A DNA stretch of 64,000 nucleotides from Acholeplasma equifetale ATCC 29724 (GCF_000687735.1 NZ_JHXL01000006.1:1-64000); one strand, 5' to 3'. Positions 26,771 to 37,389 are shown, counted from the first letter of the stretch. Program-made: numbers and translations. Notes: generated by a model not told the origin, from the letters alone.

Positions 26771-28124
26771 TTTTTTCCTCGTAAGATTTTTGATTTTGTT
26801 TTAATGCTTTAGCTGTTTTATAAGTATTTTTTATACGTTTGAAAAGATTTGATTGGTCGTAAGATAAAATACTTGCACGATATAGTGGTCCTAAAACAAC
26901 AATTAAAACAGCGATTGTAATGACTAATATAACCATACCAATAATGACATCTGTCATAGTAATTGCTCCAATTGCGTAAACAATTGGTAATACTAATGGT
27001 GAAAAGAATGGAATATATGAGAATACTAATAAAACTGCTTTACTTTCAAATGCTCCTGCAAATAAAGATCCCATATATGCAATCATTAATAATAACATAA
27101 CAGGTGTTTGAACTTGTTGATAATCTTCTTGGTTTACTGCTAATGATGCAATAAATGCTCCAATAATTGCATAAATTGTTGCACCTAAGATACTGCATAC
27201 AAATACTAATCCTAAAGTTGGTCCAACAACTGGAGCTAATTCACCTAATACAGTTCCCCATGATGCGCCACCTGTTTGCTGACCTGCAATTAAGTTATTG
27301 AGTAATACCCCTAATATTCCAAATGAGAAATAAATCGCTAACTGTACAAATTGGAAAATAATTATAGATAAGATTTTTGCTATAAAGTGTGTCTGTGGTT
27401 TAACTGATGCAATCACAATCTCAATAGCTTTAGTTGATTTTTCTTCTAAAATATCTGTACCAATTGCTTGAACTGCAAATGTAATTAAAATAAATACAGG
27501 AATAATTAACATTGGTGTTAATCCCGCTATTAACCCTTCCATTGCATTATTATCTGCATAAGGATTTACAACATACTCTGGAAAAATATCAGAAACAAAA
27601 TTAGGATCTACATTACCGTGATCTGTTAAATATTTAATACGTTGGAAATGGATAATTTCTTGTTCAAACTTGGATAGTAAAATAGAGTCTATACCCACAT
27701 TAAATACTTTGACACGTACAATAAAATTATCCTCAATTTTAATTGGGTTTTGTGCTTCATATGGCTCTAAATAAATATAAACAATACCAGAAACATCTCC
27801 TGGATTTTCATAAAATGATTCATTGGGAATATCTTCTAATGATGTTTTTACAGTGATATTTACATCAACGGTATATTTTGTTCTTAATTCATTAATCGCT
27901 TTATCTTTTAAAGTTGATGTAAAGACAGTATATTGTGTTGTATCCACAATTATAATATTACCTTCAATTTTACTGCCTTCATCATTGCCAAATGAAGAAA
28001 GGATTGTAGGTAATAGCGTAACTGCTAAAATTAAAACGCCTATAATAGCTGTAGAAATAACAAACGCTTTTGTCATTAATCGTTTTTTTAATCCGTATTT
28101 CACCATATACTTAAGCTTCTTCAT
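26760..28124 (-). CDS. ABC-2 type transporter permease (NatB-like)
   Basis: Encodes 454 residues. One N-terminal membrane helix (about 18-40) is followed by a roughly 150-residue extracytoplasmic domain, then five or six helices (about 200-430), the NatB/YhaP layout. It pairs with the ATPase gene upstream, overlapping it by 14 nt. Exported substrate is uncertain; Na+ efflux, drugs or peptides are all possible for this family. Confidence 0.85.
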   Translation of the reverse strand: MKKLKYMVKYGLKKRLMTKAFVISTAIIGVLILAVTLLPTILSSFGNDEGSKIEGNIIIVDTTQYTVFTSTLKDKAINELRTKYTVDVNITVKTSLEDIPNESFYENPGDVSGIVYIYLEPYEAQNPIKIEDNFIVRVKVFNVGIDSILLSKFEQEIIHFQRIKYLTDHGNVDPNFVSDIFPEYVVNPYADNNAMEGLIAGLTPMLIIPVFILITFAVQAIGTDILEEKSTKAIEIVIASVKPQTHFIAKILSIIIFQFVQLAIYFSFGILGVLLNNLIAGQQTGGASWGTVLGELAPVVGPTLGLVFVCSILGATIYAIIGAFIASLAVNQEDYQQVQTPVMLLLMIAYMGSLFAGAFESKAVLLVFSYIPFFSPLVLPIVYAIGAITMTDVIIGMVILVITIAVLIVVLGPLYRASILSYDQSNLFKRIKNTYKTAKALKQNQKSYEEKNGD

Positions 28125-29016
28125 ATTTCTTACCTACTTTCGCAATAAATATTTCAGATAATGTTGCTTGTTCAACATCAAATTTACGAATATTTTTTAA
28201 TGTTTTGACATAATCAAAAACATCATTTGAAACATCTTCTGATGCAATTTTAACTATCCATTCATTAGATTGAATAATTACATCTTCTACACCATTGATT
28301 TTCATTAAAGCATCTTTATCTAAATCATCTGCAATGACTTTAATATTATGCTTTTTAAAATCTTTTTTAATATCTTTAATGTATCCAGATATAACAGTCT
28401 TACCTTTTTCTAATACAACTAATCTTTCACAAAAACTTTCTACATGGTCAATTTGATGACTTGAGAAAATAATTGTTGCACCTTTTGCTTGAAACTCACG
28501 AATTACTTCAACAAATAATTCAATATTAATAACATCTAATCCACTAAATGGTTCATCTAAAACCAAAAGTGATGGATTATTAATTAAAGCCGAAATAAAC
28601 TGAATTTTTTGTTGATTTCCTTTAGATAATTCTTTAATTTTCTTGTTTTTATAATCTTTAATGTTAAAGCGTTCAAGCCAATAATCAAGTCTTTTAAGTA
28701 TATCTTCAACAGATACATTTTTAAGTTGTCCAAAATAAAACATTAAGTCTTTAACTGTCATCTTAGTTAATAAACTTCGCTCTTCAATCATATATCCGAT
28801 TTGATCAACCGTTTCGTATGAAACAAAGCTTCCATTATAACGGACATAACCTTTGGATGGATATAATAATCCCATAATCGTTCTAAATGTTGTTGTTTTA
28901 CCCGCACCATTTGTACCAAGTAAACCAAAAATTTCACCTGGTTTAACTTCAAATGATAGATCATCAACGGCAACAAAGTCTCCATATTTTAGTGTAACAC
29001 CTTTGACTTCTAACAT
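28111..29016 (-). CDS. ABC transporter ATP-binding protein (NatA-like)
   Basis: Encodes 301 residues from ATG at 29016 (MLEVKGVTLKYGD) with GAGGGGTG upstream; an upstream ATG adds an unlikely extension. Walker A is GTNGAGKTTT, signature LSKGNQQKIQF, Walker B LLVLDEPFSGLD, switch His in FSSHQ. It has the C-terminal extension common to ABC-2 exporters (about 225-301). It energises the adjacent permease and is first gene of the operon running to 23789. Confidence 0.9.
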   Translation of the reverse strand: MLEVKGVTLKYGDFVAVDDLSFEVKPGEIFGLLGTNGAGKTTTFRTIMGLLYPSKGYVRYNGSFVSYETVDQIGYMIEERSLLTKMTVKDLMFYFGQLKNVSVEDILKRLDYWLERFNIKDYKNKKIKELSKGNQQKIQFISALINNPSLLVLDEPFSGLDVINIELFVEVIREFQAKGATIIFSSHQIDHVESFCERLVVLEKGKTVISGYIKDIKKDFKKHNIKVIADDLDKDALMKINGVEDVIIQSNEWIVKIASEDVSNDVFDYVKTLKNIRKFDVEQATLSEIFIAKVGKKYEEA

Positions 29017-29089
29017 ATTGCACCCCTCTTTTGATTTTTTAGACATTTATATCTTATCATGAAATGGTATTTTTTTTATTTATTTATAA

Positions 29090-29118
29090 AGAAAATTGAT
29101 TGGTTACTACCAATCAAT
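29090..29118 (-). terminator. thrS terminator overlapping its stop codon
   Basis: ATTGATTGGT (29095-29104) pairs perfectly with ACCAATCAAT (29109-29118), followed by TTTTCTTT on the minus strand. The thrS stop (29114-29116) lies within the 5' arm. Confidence 0.85.
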
Positions 29119-31045
29119 TAACTCTACTTTTCTTATTTTGGTCTTGTTTTAAGATTTCCACAAATTCATCAATTGTAACAGTGACTTGATCTTTTTCACC
29201 ATATTTTCTATATGTTACTTTATTACCTTTAACTTCTTCATCTCCAATGACTAATTGATAAGGTACTTTTTGAATTTGAGCTTCACGAATCTTATAACCT
29301 AATTTTTCATTTCTGAAATCTGATTCAACACGAACACCTGCTTTATTAAGCATTTCATGTAAAGTTTTAACAAACTCTAAATGATGTTCTAATGAAACAG
29401 GAATTAATTTAACTTGAACTGGTGCTAACCAATAAGGGAATGCACCTTTATACTCTTCAATTAAATATGCAACAAAACGTTCCATTGTTGACACTACACC
29501 ACGGTGAATAACAACAGGACGTTTATCATTTTTACCATCTTCACCAACATAAGTTAAGTCAAAGCGTTCAGGTAATAAGAAGTCAAGTTGAACAGTTGAT
29601 AATGTTTCTTCCATACCCATTGCAGTCTTAACTTGAATATCCACCTTAGGTCCATAGAATGCAGCTTCACCTAATGCTTCTTTGTAAGGAATATTTAAAT
29701 CATCCATAACCTTTTTAATTGTTGATTCTGCTTTATTCCACATATCATCATCATCGAAATATTTTTCTTTATTTTCAGGATCACGATATGATAAACGGAA
29801 TGAGTAGTCTTTAATATTAAAATCTTTGTAAACTTCAACAATTAAGTTTATAACACGTTTAAATTCATCTTCAATTTGGTCAGGTCTAACAAAAATATGA
29901 GCATCATTTAATGTCATTTCACGAACACGTTGTAAACCAGATAATGCTCCTGATTTTTCATATCGATGCATCATACCAAGTTCTGCAATACGAATAGGTA
30001 AATCGCGATATGAGTGAAGTTCTTTTTTATAAATCATCATATGGTGAGGACAGTTCATTGGACGTAAAACTAACATTTCACCATCACCTAAATCCATTGG
30101 CGGATACATATTTTCATGATAATGATCCCAATGCCCTGATGTCTTATAAAACTCAACGTTAGCCATAATAGGTGTATAAACATGTAAATAACCTAATTCA
30201 ATTTCTTTATCAACAATATAACGCTCAATCACACGACGAATTGTTGCACCTTTTGGAAGCCAGAATGGTAATCCTGAACCAACTTCTTTAGATACCATAA
30301 AGATATCTAATTCTTTACCAATCTTACGATGGTCACGCTGTTTGCGTTCTTCTAAAAGATTTAAGTATTCATTTAAAGATTCTTCTGAAAAATGAGATGT
30401 ACCATAAATACGAATTAATTGTTTATTCTTGGCGTTTCCTCTCCAATAAGCACCAGCTAAATTAAGTAATTTAAAATGTTTAATATATCTTGTTGAAGGA
30501 ACATGTCCACCACGACAAAGATCGATAAATTCGCCTTGAGTATATGTTGTAATTGTATCGCCTTTGTGCTCTTCAATTAATTCTAACTTATATGGATTAT
30601 TTTTAAAGATTTCTTTAGCTTGCTCATAAGAAACTTCTTTACGCACAATTTTAAAATCTTCTTTAGATAATTTTTTCATTAATTTTTCAACTTTGGATAA
30701 ATCTTCATCAGTGAATGTTTCATCCATAAAATCCACATCATAATAGAATCCTTCATCAATTGCAGGTCCAATACCAAATCTTGCATGTGGATAAAGAATT
30801 TGTATGGCTTGTGCAAATAAATGTGCTGTTGAGTGATTTAAAACTTCAAACCCTTCTTTTGTATTTTCTAAGATAAGTTCTAATTCACCATCAACATCTA
30901 AATTACGACTTAATTCAATGAGTTCACCATTGAATTTTGCAGCAATTACACCTTTTAAGTCAATATTGTTAGATTTTGCAAAGTCAAAAACATTATGATT
31001 TGCCTCTAATTGATAATTTTGATTTTGATATACGATTTTAATCAT
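29114..31045 (-). CDS. thrS: Threonyl-tRNA synthetase
   Basis: Encodes 643 residues from ATG at 31045 ([16 protein letters not shown]), with AAGGAGG upstream; the longer frame enters the T-box terminator. Order: TGS domain (1-62), editing/SAD domain with [10 protein letters not shown] and RGGHVP, class II core with motif 2 [19 protein letters not shown] and motif 3 [11 protein letters not shown], and C-terminal anticodon domain. Zinc ligands are in the [14 protein letters not shown] segment. Expression is controlled by a threonine-specific T-box leader. Confidence 0.96.
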   Translation of the reverse strand: MIKIVYQNQNYQLEANHNVFDFAKSNNIDLKGVIAAKFNGELIELSRNLDVDGELELILENTKEGFEVLNHSTAHLFAQAIQILYPHARFGIGPAIDEGFYYDVDFMDETFTDEDLSKVEKLMKKLSKEDFKIVRKEVSYEQAKEIFKNNPYKLELIEEHKGDTITTYTQGEFIDLCRGGHVPSTRYIKHFKLLNLAGAYWRGNAKNKQLIRIYGTSHFSEESLNEYLNLLEERKQRDHRKIGKELDIFMVSKEVGSGLPFWLPKGATIRRVIERYIVDKEIELGYLHVYTPIMANVEFYKTSGHWDHYHENMYPPMDLGDGEMLVLRPMNCPHHMMIYKKELHSYRDLPIRIAELGMMHRYEKSGALSGLQRVREMTLNDAHIFVRPDQIEDEFKRVINLIVEVYKDFNIKDYSFRLSYRDPENKEKYFDDDDMWNKAESTIKKVMDDLNIPYKEALGEAAFYGPKVDIQVKTAMGMEETLSTVQLDFLLPERFDLTYVGEDGKNDKRPVVIHRGVVSTMERFVAYLIEEYKGAFPYWLAPVQVKLIPVSLEHHLEFVKTLHEMLNKAGVRVESDFRNEKLGYKIREAQIQKVPYQLVIGDEEVKGNKVTYRKYGEKDQVTVTIDEFVEILKQDQNKKSRVN

Positions 31046-31063
31046 ATAAATCCTCCTTAATAA

Positions 31064-31295
31064 GAAAAAAATCCTTACATGTTGAAACAACATCTAAGGA
31101 CGTAATTAATCGCGGTACCACCTTAGTTCATAGTTTAAAAACTATGCACTTATTTTATCCTTAACGCGGATTTGACGAGCTTATTGGGTTAAGCTAGCTC
31201 CGAGGTGGTAATTCATATCATTTTTTGTAAGCTTTCACCATACCTTACATCGCTTGGGTCGACATGAATCATGTCCTCTTCATTGCTTATTCATT
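31064..31295 (-). promoter_or_regulatory. T-box leader of thrS (threonine)
   Basis: The T-box sequence AAGGTGGTACCGCG lies on the minus strand at 31111-31124. The specifier loop reads GAATT-ACC-A, with specifier codon ACC (Thr) at 31207-31209, matching the downstream gene. The terminator is TCCTTAGATGTTG (31088-31100) with 31072-31084, loop TTT, and a T-run at 31064-31071. Uncharged tRNA-Thr should stabilise the antiterminator and turn thrS on. Confidence 0.95.
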
Positions 31296-31298
31296 AAT

Positions 31299-31326
31299 AT
31301 TATAATCATTTTCATGAAAATATCAA
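31299..31326 (-). promoter_or_regulatory. Promoter of thrS
   Basis: TTGATA (31321-31326), 16-nt spacer, TATAAT (31299-31304). The -35 overlaps the end of the dnaI coding sequence. Confidence 0.75.
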
Positions 31327-32120
31327 TCAATTTTGTATCTTTTACTAAATTTATGTGCAAATGATAATTCTTTTATTCGTCGAATGATTCTTAAACTGAG
31401 TTCCATATCTTCATCTTTATCTAATTTGAATCGTTCTGCTAAATCAACATATGAACTATTTGATGAAAAATGAACTGTTTTTTTAGCATTCATTCGATAA
31501 TGTAAAATTGGCAATAAGATTTCATCTCTAAACCATACGCTCATATTTTCGCCACCAATATCATCAAGGATTAATACATCACAGCGTTTAAGATGATTTA
31601 TCTTTTTTTCTAAATCATTTGTACCAATTGATGCTTTCATTGAACGAATTAAATCCGGCATGAAGCAATATAAAACATTCAAACCTTCCTTGGTTAATTT
31701 TTTAGCAAGCCCCGCTAAAAAGAAACTTTTTCCTGTTCCATAAGGACCATATAAATAAAAACCTTTGTGATACTTTTTAGGATCCTTTAAAATTTTTTCC
31801 ACATATTCAAACGCTTCAACATGTGCTTGATCTGACACAACAAAATCATTTAAATTAGCATTTTCAATATATGTATCACTTTCAAAAATTTCTAAATTCT
31901 TTTTTATATGTCTATTAAGTTCTTCTTCTAGTTTTTCCTTTGTTGGTTCATAAACGATTTGAAGATATGGTTCAGTCACTAATTTGGGTTGATATCCAGG
32001 TACTGAAGAATTTTCTTTTTGAAGAATATATTGATATGCAATTAAAATATCATCGTCTGATAACTTTAAATTTTTTGTTTCTGGATCAGATTGAACAATT
32101 TTTTTAATTTCATTGATCAT
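31323..32120 (-). CDS. dnaI: Primosomal protein DnaI, helicase loader
   Basis: Encodes 265 residues from ATG at 32120 (MINEIKKIVQSD), with GAGGAG upstream. The AAA+ domain has Walker A GPYGTGKSFFLAG and Walker B VLILDDIGGENMS, and the arginine-rich C-terminus LSLRIIRRI. The N-terminal part, with few cysteines, differs from the zinc-bearing Bacillus version. It loads the replicative helicase with DnaB. It overlaps dnaB by 11 nt. Confidence 0.9.
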   Translation of the reverse strand: MINEIKKIVQSDPETKNLKLSDDDILIAYQYILQKENSSVPGYQPKLVTEPYLQIVYEPTKEKLEEELNRHIKKNLEIFESDTYIENANLNDFVVSDQAHVEAFEYVEKILKDPKKYHKGFYLYGPYGTGKSFFLAGLAKKLTKEGLNVLYCFMPDLIRSMKASIGTNDLEKKINHLKRCDVLILDDIGGENMSVWFRDEILLPILHYRMNAKKTVHFSSNSSYVDLAERFKLDKDEDMELSLRIIRRIKELSFAHKFSKRYKID

Positions 32121-33315
32121 ATTTTTTCTCCTCATCGATTAATTCTTGTAAATATGCTTCAACCCAATCTTTATTTTCAACCTTAGTTTTTTTAGAAGAT
32201 TTTTTATTATTTGTAGGACCAATTTCTCGATCTTTTAATATTTCATTAAATGCATGTTCTGTTGTACGAATGCCATTTTGAGCCCAAGTTTCTAATACTT
32301 TTTCTAAATAGACAATATTCGGTAATTCCCCTTGTTTAGCTTTTAAAATATGCATAAGTAATACATTAATGACACCAACTTCAACTTGATTTCTCTCCAT
32401 TAGCATCATCACTGTTTCTGTAGCTATACCTTGATAATCATTTTTAGCATAACTTTCTACAATAACCATTGGTGATGTATTTTTTAACACGTGAATCCAG
32501 TTTTCATTACCATTCATTTGTTTAGTTTCTAAAACTGTTAAATGTTTATCTTTCTTTTCTTGATAGTAATTTTTAGCTTTCGTTTGTAAAAGTTGTAAGT
32601 CAATCTCACCATTTGGTTCAACAGTTTTTAAATAAATATCAGCAATTTCATCTAATGACAATTGATATACAAATACTAATTTTTGAATTAAATCTTTTGT
32701 TTTTTCAAACATTAAAACAGGTTTTTTGACACGATCAGGTAATTTTTCAATAAATGCTTCATAATTGATTTGATCTTTGATTTTAGCACCTGAATTTGTC
32801 TTTTTACCTAAATACATATGCGCATCAACAAAATCGTTCATTCCAACAAAATTAAATACATCATCAAAGTTTTTAGTTACTTGATTAAAGTTTGATAAAT
32901 CAAACTTTTCAACTTTAAATTTACCTGTTAACTCACGATACATTTTAGGACCTAATTCTGTTTGTAAGAATTGTCCTAACACAGTATCTTTTAGAAAGCC
33001 TCTTGGTGTTAATGGGCTTTTAAGTTGGTATACAAAGTGATTTTGATCTTGATATGTATTTAATAAATTTAAAGCTTCTAATTTATCCTTAGCTTCTTCA
33101 AGTTTATCTAACTTTGTATTCAAAATATCAGATAAAAATTGATGTGTAATGACTTCAGAACGATACGTTTTATGATCTAATAAATGATAAAACGTATGAT
33201 ATAAAGAAAAAGCCAAAACACCCATTAGAGGTTGATATAACAACCCTAACACTTTCCATTCATCATTAGATAAAGATGATTGTGTAATGATTTGAAAAGT
33301 TTGATTTGGCTTCAT
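32110..33315 (-). CDS. dnaB: Replication initiation and membrane attachment protein (Bacillus-type DnaB)
   Basis: Encodes 401 residues from ATG at 33315 (MKPNQTFQIITQ), favoured over an ATG 18 nt upstream because AAGGGGA is correctly spaced only for the downstream one. An N-terminal winged-helix region (LSNDEWKVLGLLYQPLMGV) and a C-terminal DnaB_2 domain (VLETWAQNGIRTTEHAFN) are visible. This is the Firmicutes initiation factor, not the ring helicase of E. coli. It precedes dnaI. Confidence 0.9.
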   Translation of the reverse strand: MKPNQTFQIITQSSLSNDEWKVLGLLYQPLMGVLAFSLYHTFYHLLDHKTYRSEVITHQFLSDILNTKLDKLEEAKDKLEALNLLNTYQDQNHFVYQLKSPLTPRGFLKDTVLGQFLQTELGPKMYRELTGKFKVEKFDLSNFNQVTKNFDDVFNFVGMNDFVDAHMYLGKKTNSGAKIKDQINYEAFIEKLPDRVKKPVLMFEKTKDLIQKLVFVYQLSLDEIADIYLKTVEPNGEIDLQLLQTKAKNYYQEKKDKHLTVLETKQMNGNENWIHVLKNTSPMVIVESYAKNDYQGIATETVMMLMERNQVEVGVINVLLMHILKAKQGELPNIVYLEKVLETWAQNGIRTTEHAFNEILKDREIGPTNNKKSSKKTKVENKDWVEAYLQELIDEEKKYDQ

Positions 33316-33329
33316 GTTTGTTTTCCCCT

Positions 33330-34697
33330 TCATTTTAATGATAATAAATAATTTAATGTTGCTTCATATAATTTTTCTTTTGAATCTTCATTACTAATTG
33401 TATATGTTGCACGCTCTTTTTTTTCTTTTAATGGTAATTGAAGACGGATTCGTTTAATTGCTTCTTTTCTTGTTAAATGATTGCGTTTCATTAAACGATC
33501 AATTTGAATAGATTCATTTGTATAAATTAACAAACTTTGATCATATTTTTGATAGTTTGTTTCAAATAATAGTGGAATATCTAATACAACAATATGCTCA
33601 TGATATTTTTGATAAGACTTTTCAATTTTTTCAAAAACTAATGGATGAATGATAGATTCTAGTTTTTTTAATTTTCTTTTATTATTAAAAACTTCATTTT
33701 TTAGTTTTTCTTTATTAAGTTTATCTTCTTCTAGCACTTTAAAAATTTTGTCAATTTTTTTTAAAAAGTCATGATCTTGGTATAAATTATGAACAATTTG
33801 ATCTGCATCAATTACTTTAATATTCAATTTTTTTAAGTAGTTAGAAACTGTTGATTTTCCAGTTGCAATACCACCTGTTAGTCCTATGATATACGATTTT
33901 TGACATGATGGACAAAAGTATGTTCCTCTACCTTTATGTTGAATTTTAATAATTTTTTCACCACATCGAGGACAATTTTGGTTTTCCTTACCGTGTACAT
34001 TTAAATATTGTTGAAATTTCCCTCGATGTCCAAGTGATTCAAATGTATCAATGGTTGAACCACCCATCTTAATTGCTAGATTTAATACTTTAATTGAATT
34101 TTCTAAAATTTCTTTCGCCTCATTAATTGAAATTAAAAAACCTCTTTTATCTGGATGAATTTTTGATAAATACAAAATTTCATTTGCATAAATATTACCA
34201 ATTCCAGCAATAACACTTTGATCAAGTAATAATTCTTTAATGCTTAAGTGAGACTTCTTAATTTTAGAATAAAATTCTTGAAAGTCAATCTTGTCCGGAT
34301 CTTTTGCAAGTTTTTTTGAAAGATTTAAAAATGTATCTTTTTCATCAATCGGAATTAGTTCAAATCTTCCAAATTTTCTTGTGTCATGATATGAAAGTTC
34401 ATGTCCACTTTTAAGTTGAAATACTACATGTGTATGTTTTGGATCAATTTTTTCATCCATGAAGTATTTACCTTCCATACGAAGGTGTGATATTAAACAG
34501 TAATCATCTAAAATAAATTTTAAATATTTCCCCTGACGTTCCACTGTATGAATTTTTTGATTGATTAATTTTGCTTCAAAATCTTTGTTATTACTTACAA
34601 TTGGACGATAAAAGACAGTTACATTGGTAATTGTATCACCTTTTAAGACTGTTTCTAAATTACGTCTGATAACTTCTACCTCTGGTAATTCAGGCAT
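33330..34697 (-). CDS. mutM-coaE: Fused formamidopyrimidine-DNA glycosylase / dephospho-CoA kinase
   Basis: Encodes one 455-residue frame. Residues 1-268 are MutM: MPELPEVEV with catalytic Pro2/Glu3, GIGNIYANEILY, and the zinc finger CPRCGEKI...YFCPSCQ. It excises 8-oxoguanine and fapy bases. From about 270 the chain continues without linker into CoaE: SYIIGLTGGIATGKSTVS (P-loop), IDADQIVHNLY, VLDIPLLFE. That enzyme phosphorylates dephospho-CoA, the last step of CoA synthesis. The junction is clean, with no stop or shift. In Bacillus the two are separate near neighbours, so this looks like a read-through fusion. AAGGAGG precedes the start. Confidence 0.93.
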   Translation of the reverse strand: MPELPEVEVIRRNLETVLKGDTITNVTVFYRPIVSNNKDFEAKLINQKIHTVERQGKYLKFILDDYCLISHLRMEGKYFMDEKIDPKHTHVVFQLKSGHELSYHDTRKFGRFELIPIDEKDTFLNLSKKLAKDPDKIDFQEFYSKIKKSHLSIKELLLDQSVIAGIGNIYANEILYLSKIHPDKRGFLISINEAKEILENSIKVLNLAIKMGGSTIDTFESLGHRGKFQQYLNVHGKENQNCPRCGEKIIKIQHKGRGTYFCPSCQKSYIIGLTGGIATGKSTVSNYLKKLNIKVIDADQIVHNLYQDHDFLKKIDKIFKVLEEDKLNKEKLKNEVFNNKRKLKKLESIIHPLVFEKIEKSYQKYHEHIVVLDIPLLFETNYQKYDQSLLIYTNESIQIDRLMKRNHLTRKEAIKRIRLQLPLKEKKERATYTISNEDSKEKLYEATLNYLLSLK

Positions 34698-34710
34698 CTT
34701 TTACCCTCCT

Positions 34711-37341
34711 TTATTTTAAATCATACCAAGTCTTTCCAACATCACAGCTTGATTCTAATTTAACTTTCATTTTATAAGCATTTTGCATGATACTTGGTAC
34801 GATTTTTTTCATTTCATCGACTTCTTCATTTGGAACTTCTAATATCAATTCGTCATGCACTTGAAGAATGAGTTTTGATTGTTTATGATTTTGAATTAAA
34901 TATTGATGTAACTTAATCATTGCTAACTTAATAATATCTGCAGCAGAACCTTGAATTGGAGCATTTAATGCTGTACGTTTACCAAATTCTCTAATATTAA
35001 AGACACTGCTTGAAATTTCTGGTATATATCTTCGACGTTTTAAAATTGTTTCAACATAACCATTTACTTTAGCAAACTCAACAATATTTTTCATATATTC
35101 TTTAATTTCCGGATATACTTCTAAATATCGTTCAATAAATTGTTCAGCTTCTTTTCTCGATACATTAATGTCTTGTGCTAAACTAAATGCACCTATGCCA
35201 TAAATAATTCCGAAATTAACTGCTTTTGCACGTCTTCTTTGTTCAGAATCTACTTGATCAACATGAAACACTTTTTGTGCTGTTGATTTATGAATATCAA
35301 GGTTATCATCAAATGCTTGTTGTAAGTTTTTAACATTTGCAACTTCAGCTAAAACTCTTAGTTCAATTTGTGAGTAATCTGCACCAACAAAATTATGATT
35401 CTCTTTAGCAACAAATATTTTACGAATTTCTCTACCTTCTTCTGTTCGAATTGGTATATTTTGTAAGTTAGGTTCTAAACTTGACAATCTACCTGTAACC
35501 GTTAATGCTTGATTATATATTGTATGGATTTTACCATCATCAAATATTGAATCTTTTATGCCCACTAAATATGTTGAATGCAATTTTGTTAATTGTCGAT
35601 ATTCTAAAATATATGGAATAATATCATGTTTTCCTACTAAACTATTTAAAACTTCTACATCGGTTGAAAACCCTGTTTTTGTTTTCTTACCGTTTGGTAA
35701 TCCAAGTGTATCAAACAATATGTCACCTAATTGCTTTGGTGAATCAACATTAAATTCTACACCAGCTAACTCAATAATCTTTGTTCTTAAATTTTCAATA
35801 CGTTTTATAATGGATTCTGTTTGTCTTAAAATTTCATCTTTATCCACATAAATGCCTTCAATTTCCATTGATGATAAAACTTCTGATAAAGGTAATTCAA
35901 CATCATTTAAAAGATGCGTTTGTTCTCTTTCTTTTAAGATATTCAATGTTTCATCTTTTAATTGGAAAATTGTGAATGCTTTTTTAACAATATGACTTTG
36001 ATATAAAGTTTTATCCTCCGGTAATCCTTTTTTTGCACCTTTACCATAAATTTCTTCATCATATTGTAAATCATGAACATTAAAAAGTTGTGCAACAACA
36101 GTGAAATCTTCTTTACCAATCGATGATTTAATAATATATGCTGCAAGTAAAAAGTCATATACAACATGGTTAATTTTTAAACCATGTTTATTTAAATAAA
36201 CGATAATTGCTTTATAGTTATGAACATATTTTTCATCATTATTTGATAAATATGTTTTAAATGCATCAGAATTAAGTAAAACATCTCTATCGATAAAATA
36301 ATGATTCATACCATTGGATAAACCGATACCCCAAAGTTCAGCTTTATGATAATTAAAGTCAGAAAATTCAAAATACAAACTAAAAGGGCCTTTAATTTTT
36401 TCTTTAATATCTGTTTCATTTTCTAACACTTCAAATTGAAAGTCAGTTGTATCTTTAGTCGTTTTATCAACCCTTTTTCTAAATTGAATAGCTAATTGTT
36501 TTAATTCTAATCGTTGTAAAAATGAAATTAAGGCTTCTTCATCAATTGTTTTAAGTTCAGTATCTTTAATTTCAAATGGTAATTCCATATTTGTATGAAT
36601 CGTTGATAAAGATCGTGATAATAACGCTTTTTCATAATTTTCTTGAATATTTTCACCTAATTTACCCTTAATTTCAAATCTTTTTTCAATAATATTATCT
36701 AATGATCCATACTCATTAAGTAACTTTACAGCTGTTTTTTCACCTACCCCTGGTATTCCTGGAATATTATCACTTTGATCCCCCATTAAAGCTTTTAAAT
36801 CAATAAATTGTTCTAATTTGATACCATAATGAGTTTCAAATGAATCTGGTGTGAAGTGATCAACTTCTTTCATACCTTTTTTAAGTAAATGTACTGTAAT
36901 GTTTTTATCAACAAGTTGAAGCAAGTCTCTATCAGATGAATAAATATCAACATAATAGCCTTCACTTTGAGCTTTTTTAGCCAATGAACCAATAATATCA
37001 TCCGCTTCATAACCTGCTTGGCTAAATTCTTTAATACCTAATAATTCAATGAGTTCGTGAACTAATGCAAGCTGACTGGCAAGTTCTTCAGGCATTTCTT
37101 TTCTTCCTGCTTTATAATCTTTGAAAGCATCATGTCGATGGGTTTTTTCTTTCGTGTCAAAAGCAATCAAAATATGATTATCTGATTGTTCTAAAATTTT
37201 ACCAATTAAATTAGCAAATGCAAAAACTGCATTGGTATATTGTCCGTCTTTTGTCTGCAAAATATTAGCCCCTGGATATGCAGTTGCATAATATGCTCTA
37301 AAGAGTATTGAGTTGCCATCAACTAATGTAATTTTTTTCAT
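34711..37341 (-). CDS. polA: DNA polymerase I
   Basis: Encodes 876 residues, full length. The 5'-nuclease domain (1-290; LVDGNSILFRAYYA, AGYEADDIIGSLAKKA, GDQSDNIPGIPGVGEKTA) is intact. The middle 3'-5' exonuclease-like domain (about 300-460) lacks the D-x-E metal site (SLYFEFSDF instead), as in Bacillus Pol I. The polymerase domain has motif A ADYSQIELRVLAE, the O-helix RRRAKAVNFGIIYG and motif C QVHDELILEVP. It serves gap filling and Okazaki-fragment repair. The promoter overlaps paired DnaA boxes. Confidence 0.95.
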   Translation of the reverse strand: MKKITLVDGNSILFRAYYATAYPGANILQTKDGQYTNAVFAFANLIGKILEQSDNHILIAFDTKEKTHRHDAFKDYKAGRKEMPEELASQLALVHELIELLGIKEFSQAGYEADDIIGSLAKKAQSEGYYVDIYSSDRDLLQLVDKNITVHLLKKGMKEVDHFTPDSFETHYGIKLEQFIDLKALMGDQSDNIPGIPGVGEKTAVKLLNEYGSLDNIIEKRFEIKGKLGENIQENYEKALLSRSLSTIHTNMELPFEIKDTELKTIDEEALISFLQRLELKQLAIQFRKRVDKTTKDTTDFQFEVLENETDIKEKIKGPFSLYFEFSDFNYHKAELWGIGLSNGMNHYFIDRDVLLNSDAFKTYLSNNDEKYVHNYKAIIVYLNKHGLKINHVVYDFLLAAYIIKSSIGKEDFTVVAQLFNVHDLQYDEEIYGKGAKKGLPEDKTLYQSHIVKKAFTIFQLKDETLNILKEREQTHLLNDVELPLSEVLSSMEIEGIYVDKDEILRQTESIIKRIENLRTKIIELAGVEFNVDSPKQLGDILFDTLGLPNGKKTKTGFSTDVEVLNSLVGKHDIIPYILEYRQLTKLHSTYLVGIKDSIFDDGKIHTIYNQALTVTGRLSSLEPNLQNIPIRTEEGREIRKIFVAKENHNFVGADYSQIELRVLAEVANVKNLQQAFDDNLDIHKSTAQKVFHVDQVDSEQRRRAKAVNFGIIYGIGAFSLAQDINVSRKEAEQFIERYLEVYPEIKEYMKNIVEFAKVNGYVETILKRRRYIPEISSSVFNIREFGKRTALNAPIQGSAADIIKLAMIKLHQYLIQNHKQSKLILQVHDELILEVPNEEVDEMKKIVPSIMQNAYKMKVKLESSCDVGKTWYDLK

Positions 37342-37356
37342 AAGTTCCCCCTCATG

Positions 37357-37377
37357 TATATGTTATTTTAACATATA
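37357..37377 (-). promoter_or_regulatory. polA promoter -10 inside a palindrome
   Basis: TG-T-TAAAAT on the minus strand (TAAAAT at 37365-37370, TG at 37372-37373) is an extended -10. It lies in a perfect 9-bp inverted repeat, TATATGTTA (37357-37365) with 37369-37377, which could be an operator or a leader hairpin. Confidence 0.6.
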
Positions 37378-37389
37378 TATATAGAATTT

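Noticed and set aside
34711-37341. Proofreading-competent DNA polymerase I
   Set aside because: The expected D-x-E of the 3'-5' exonuclease is replaced by FEF, so only 5' nuclease and polymerase functions are credited.
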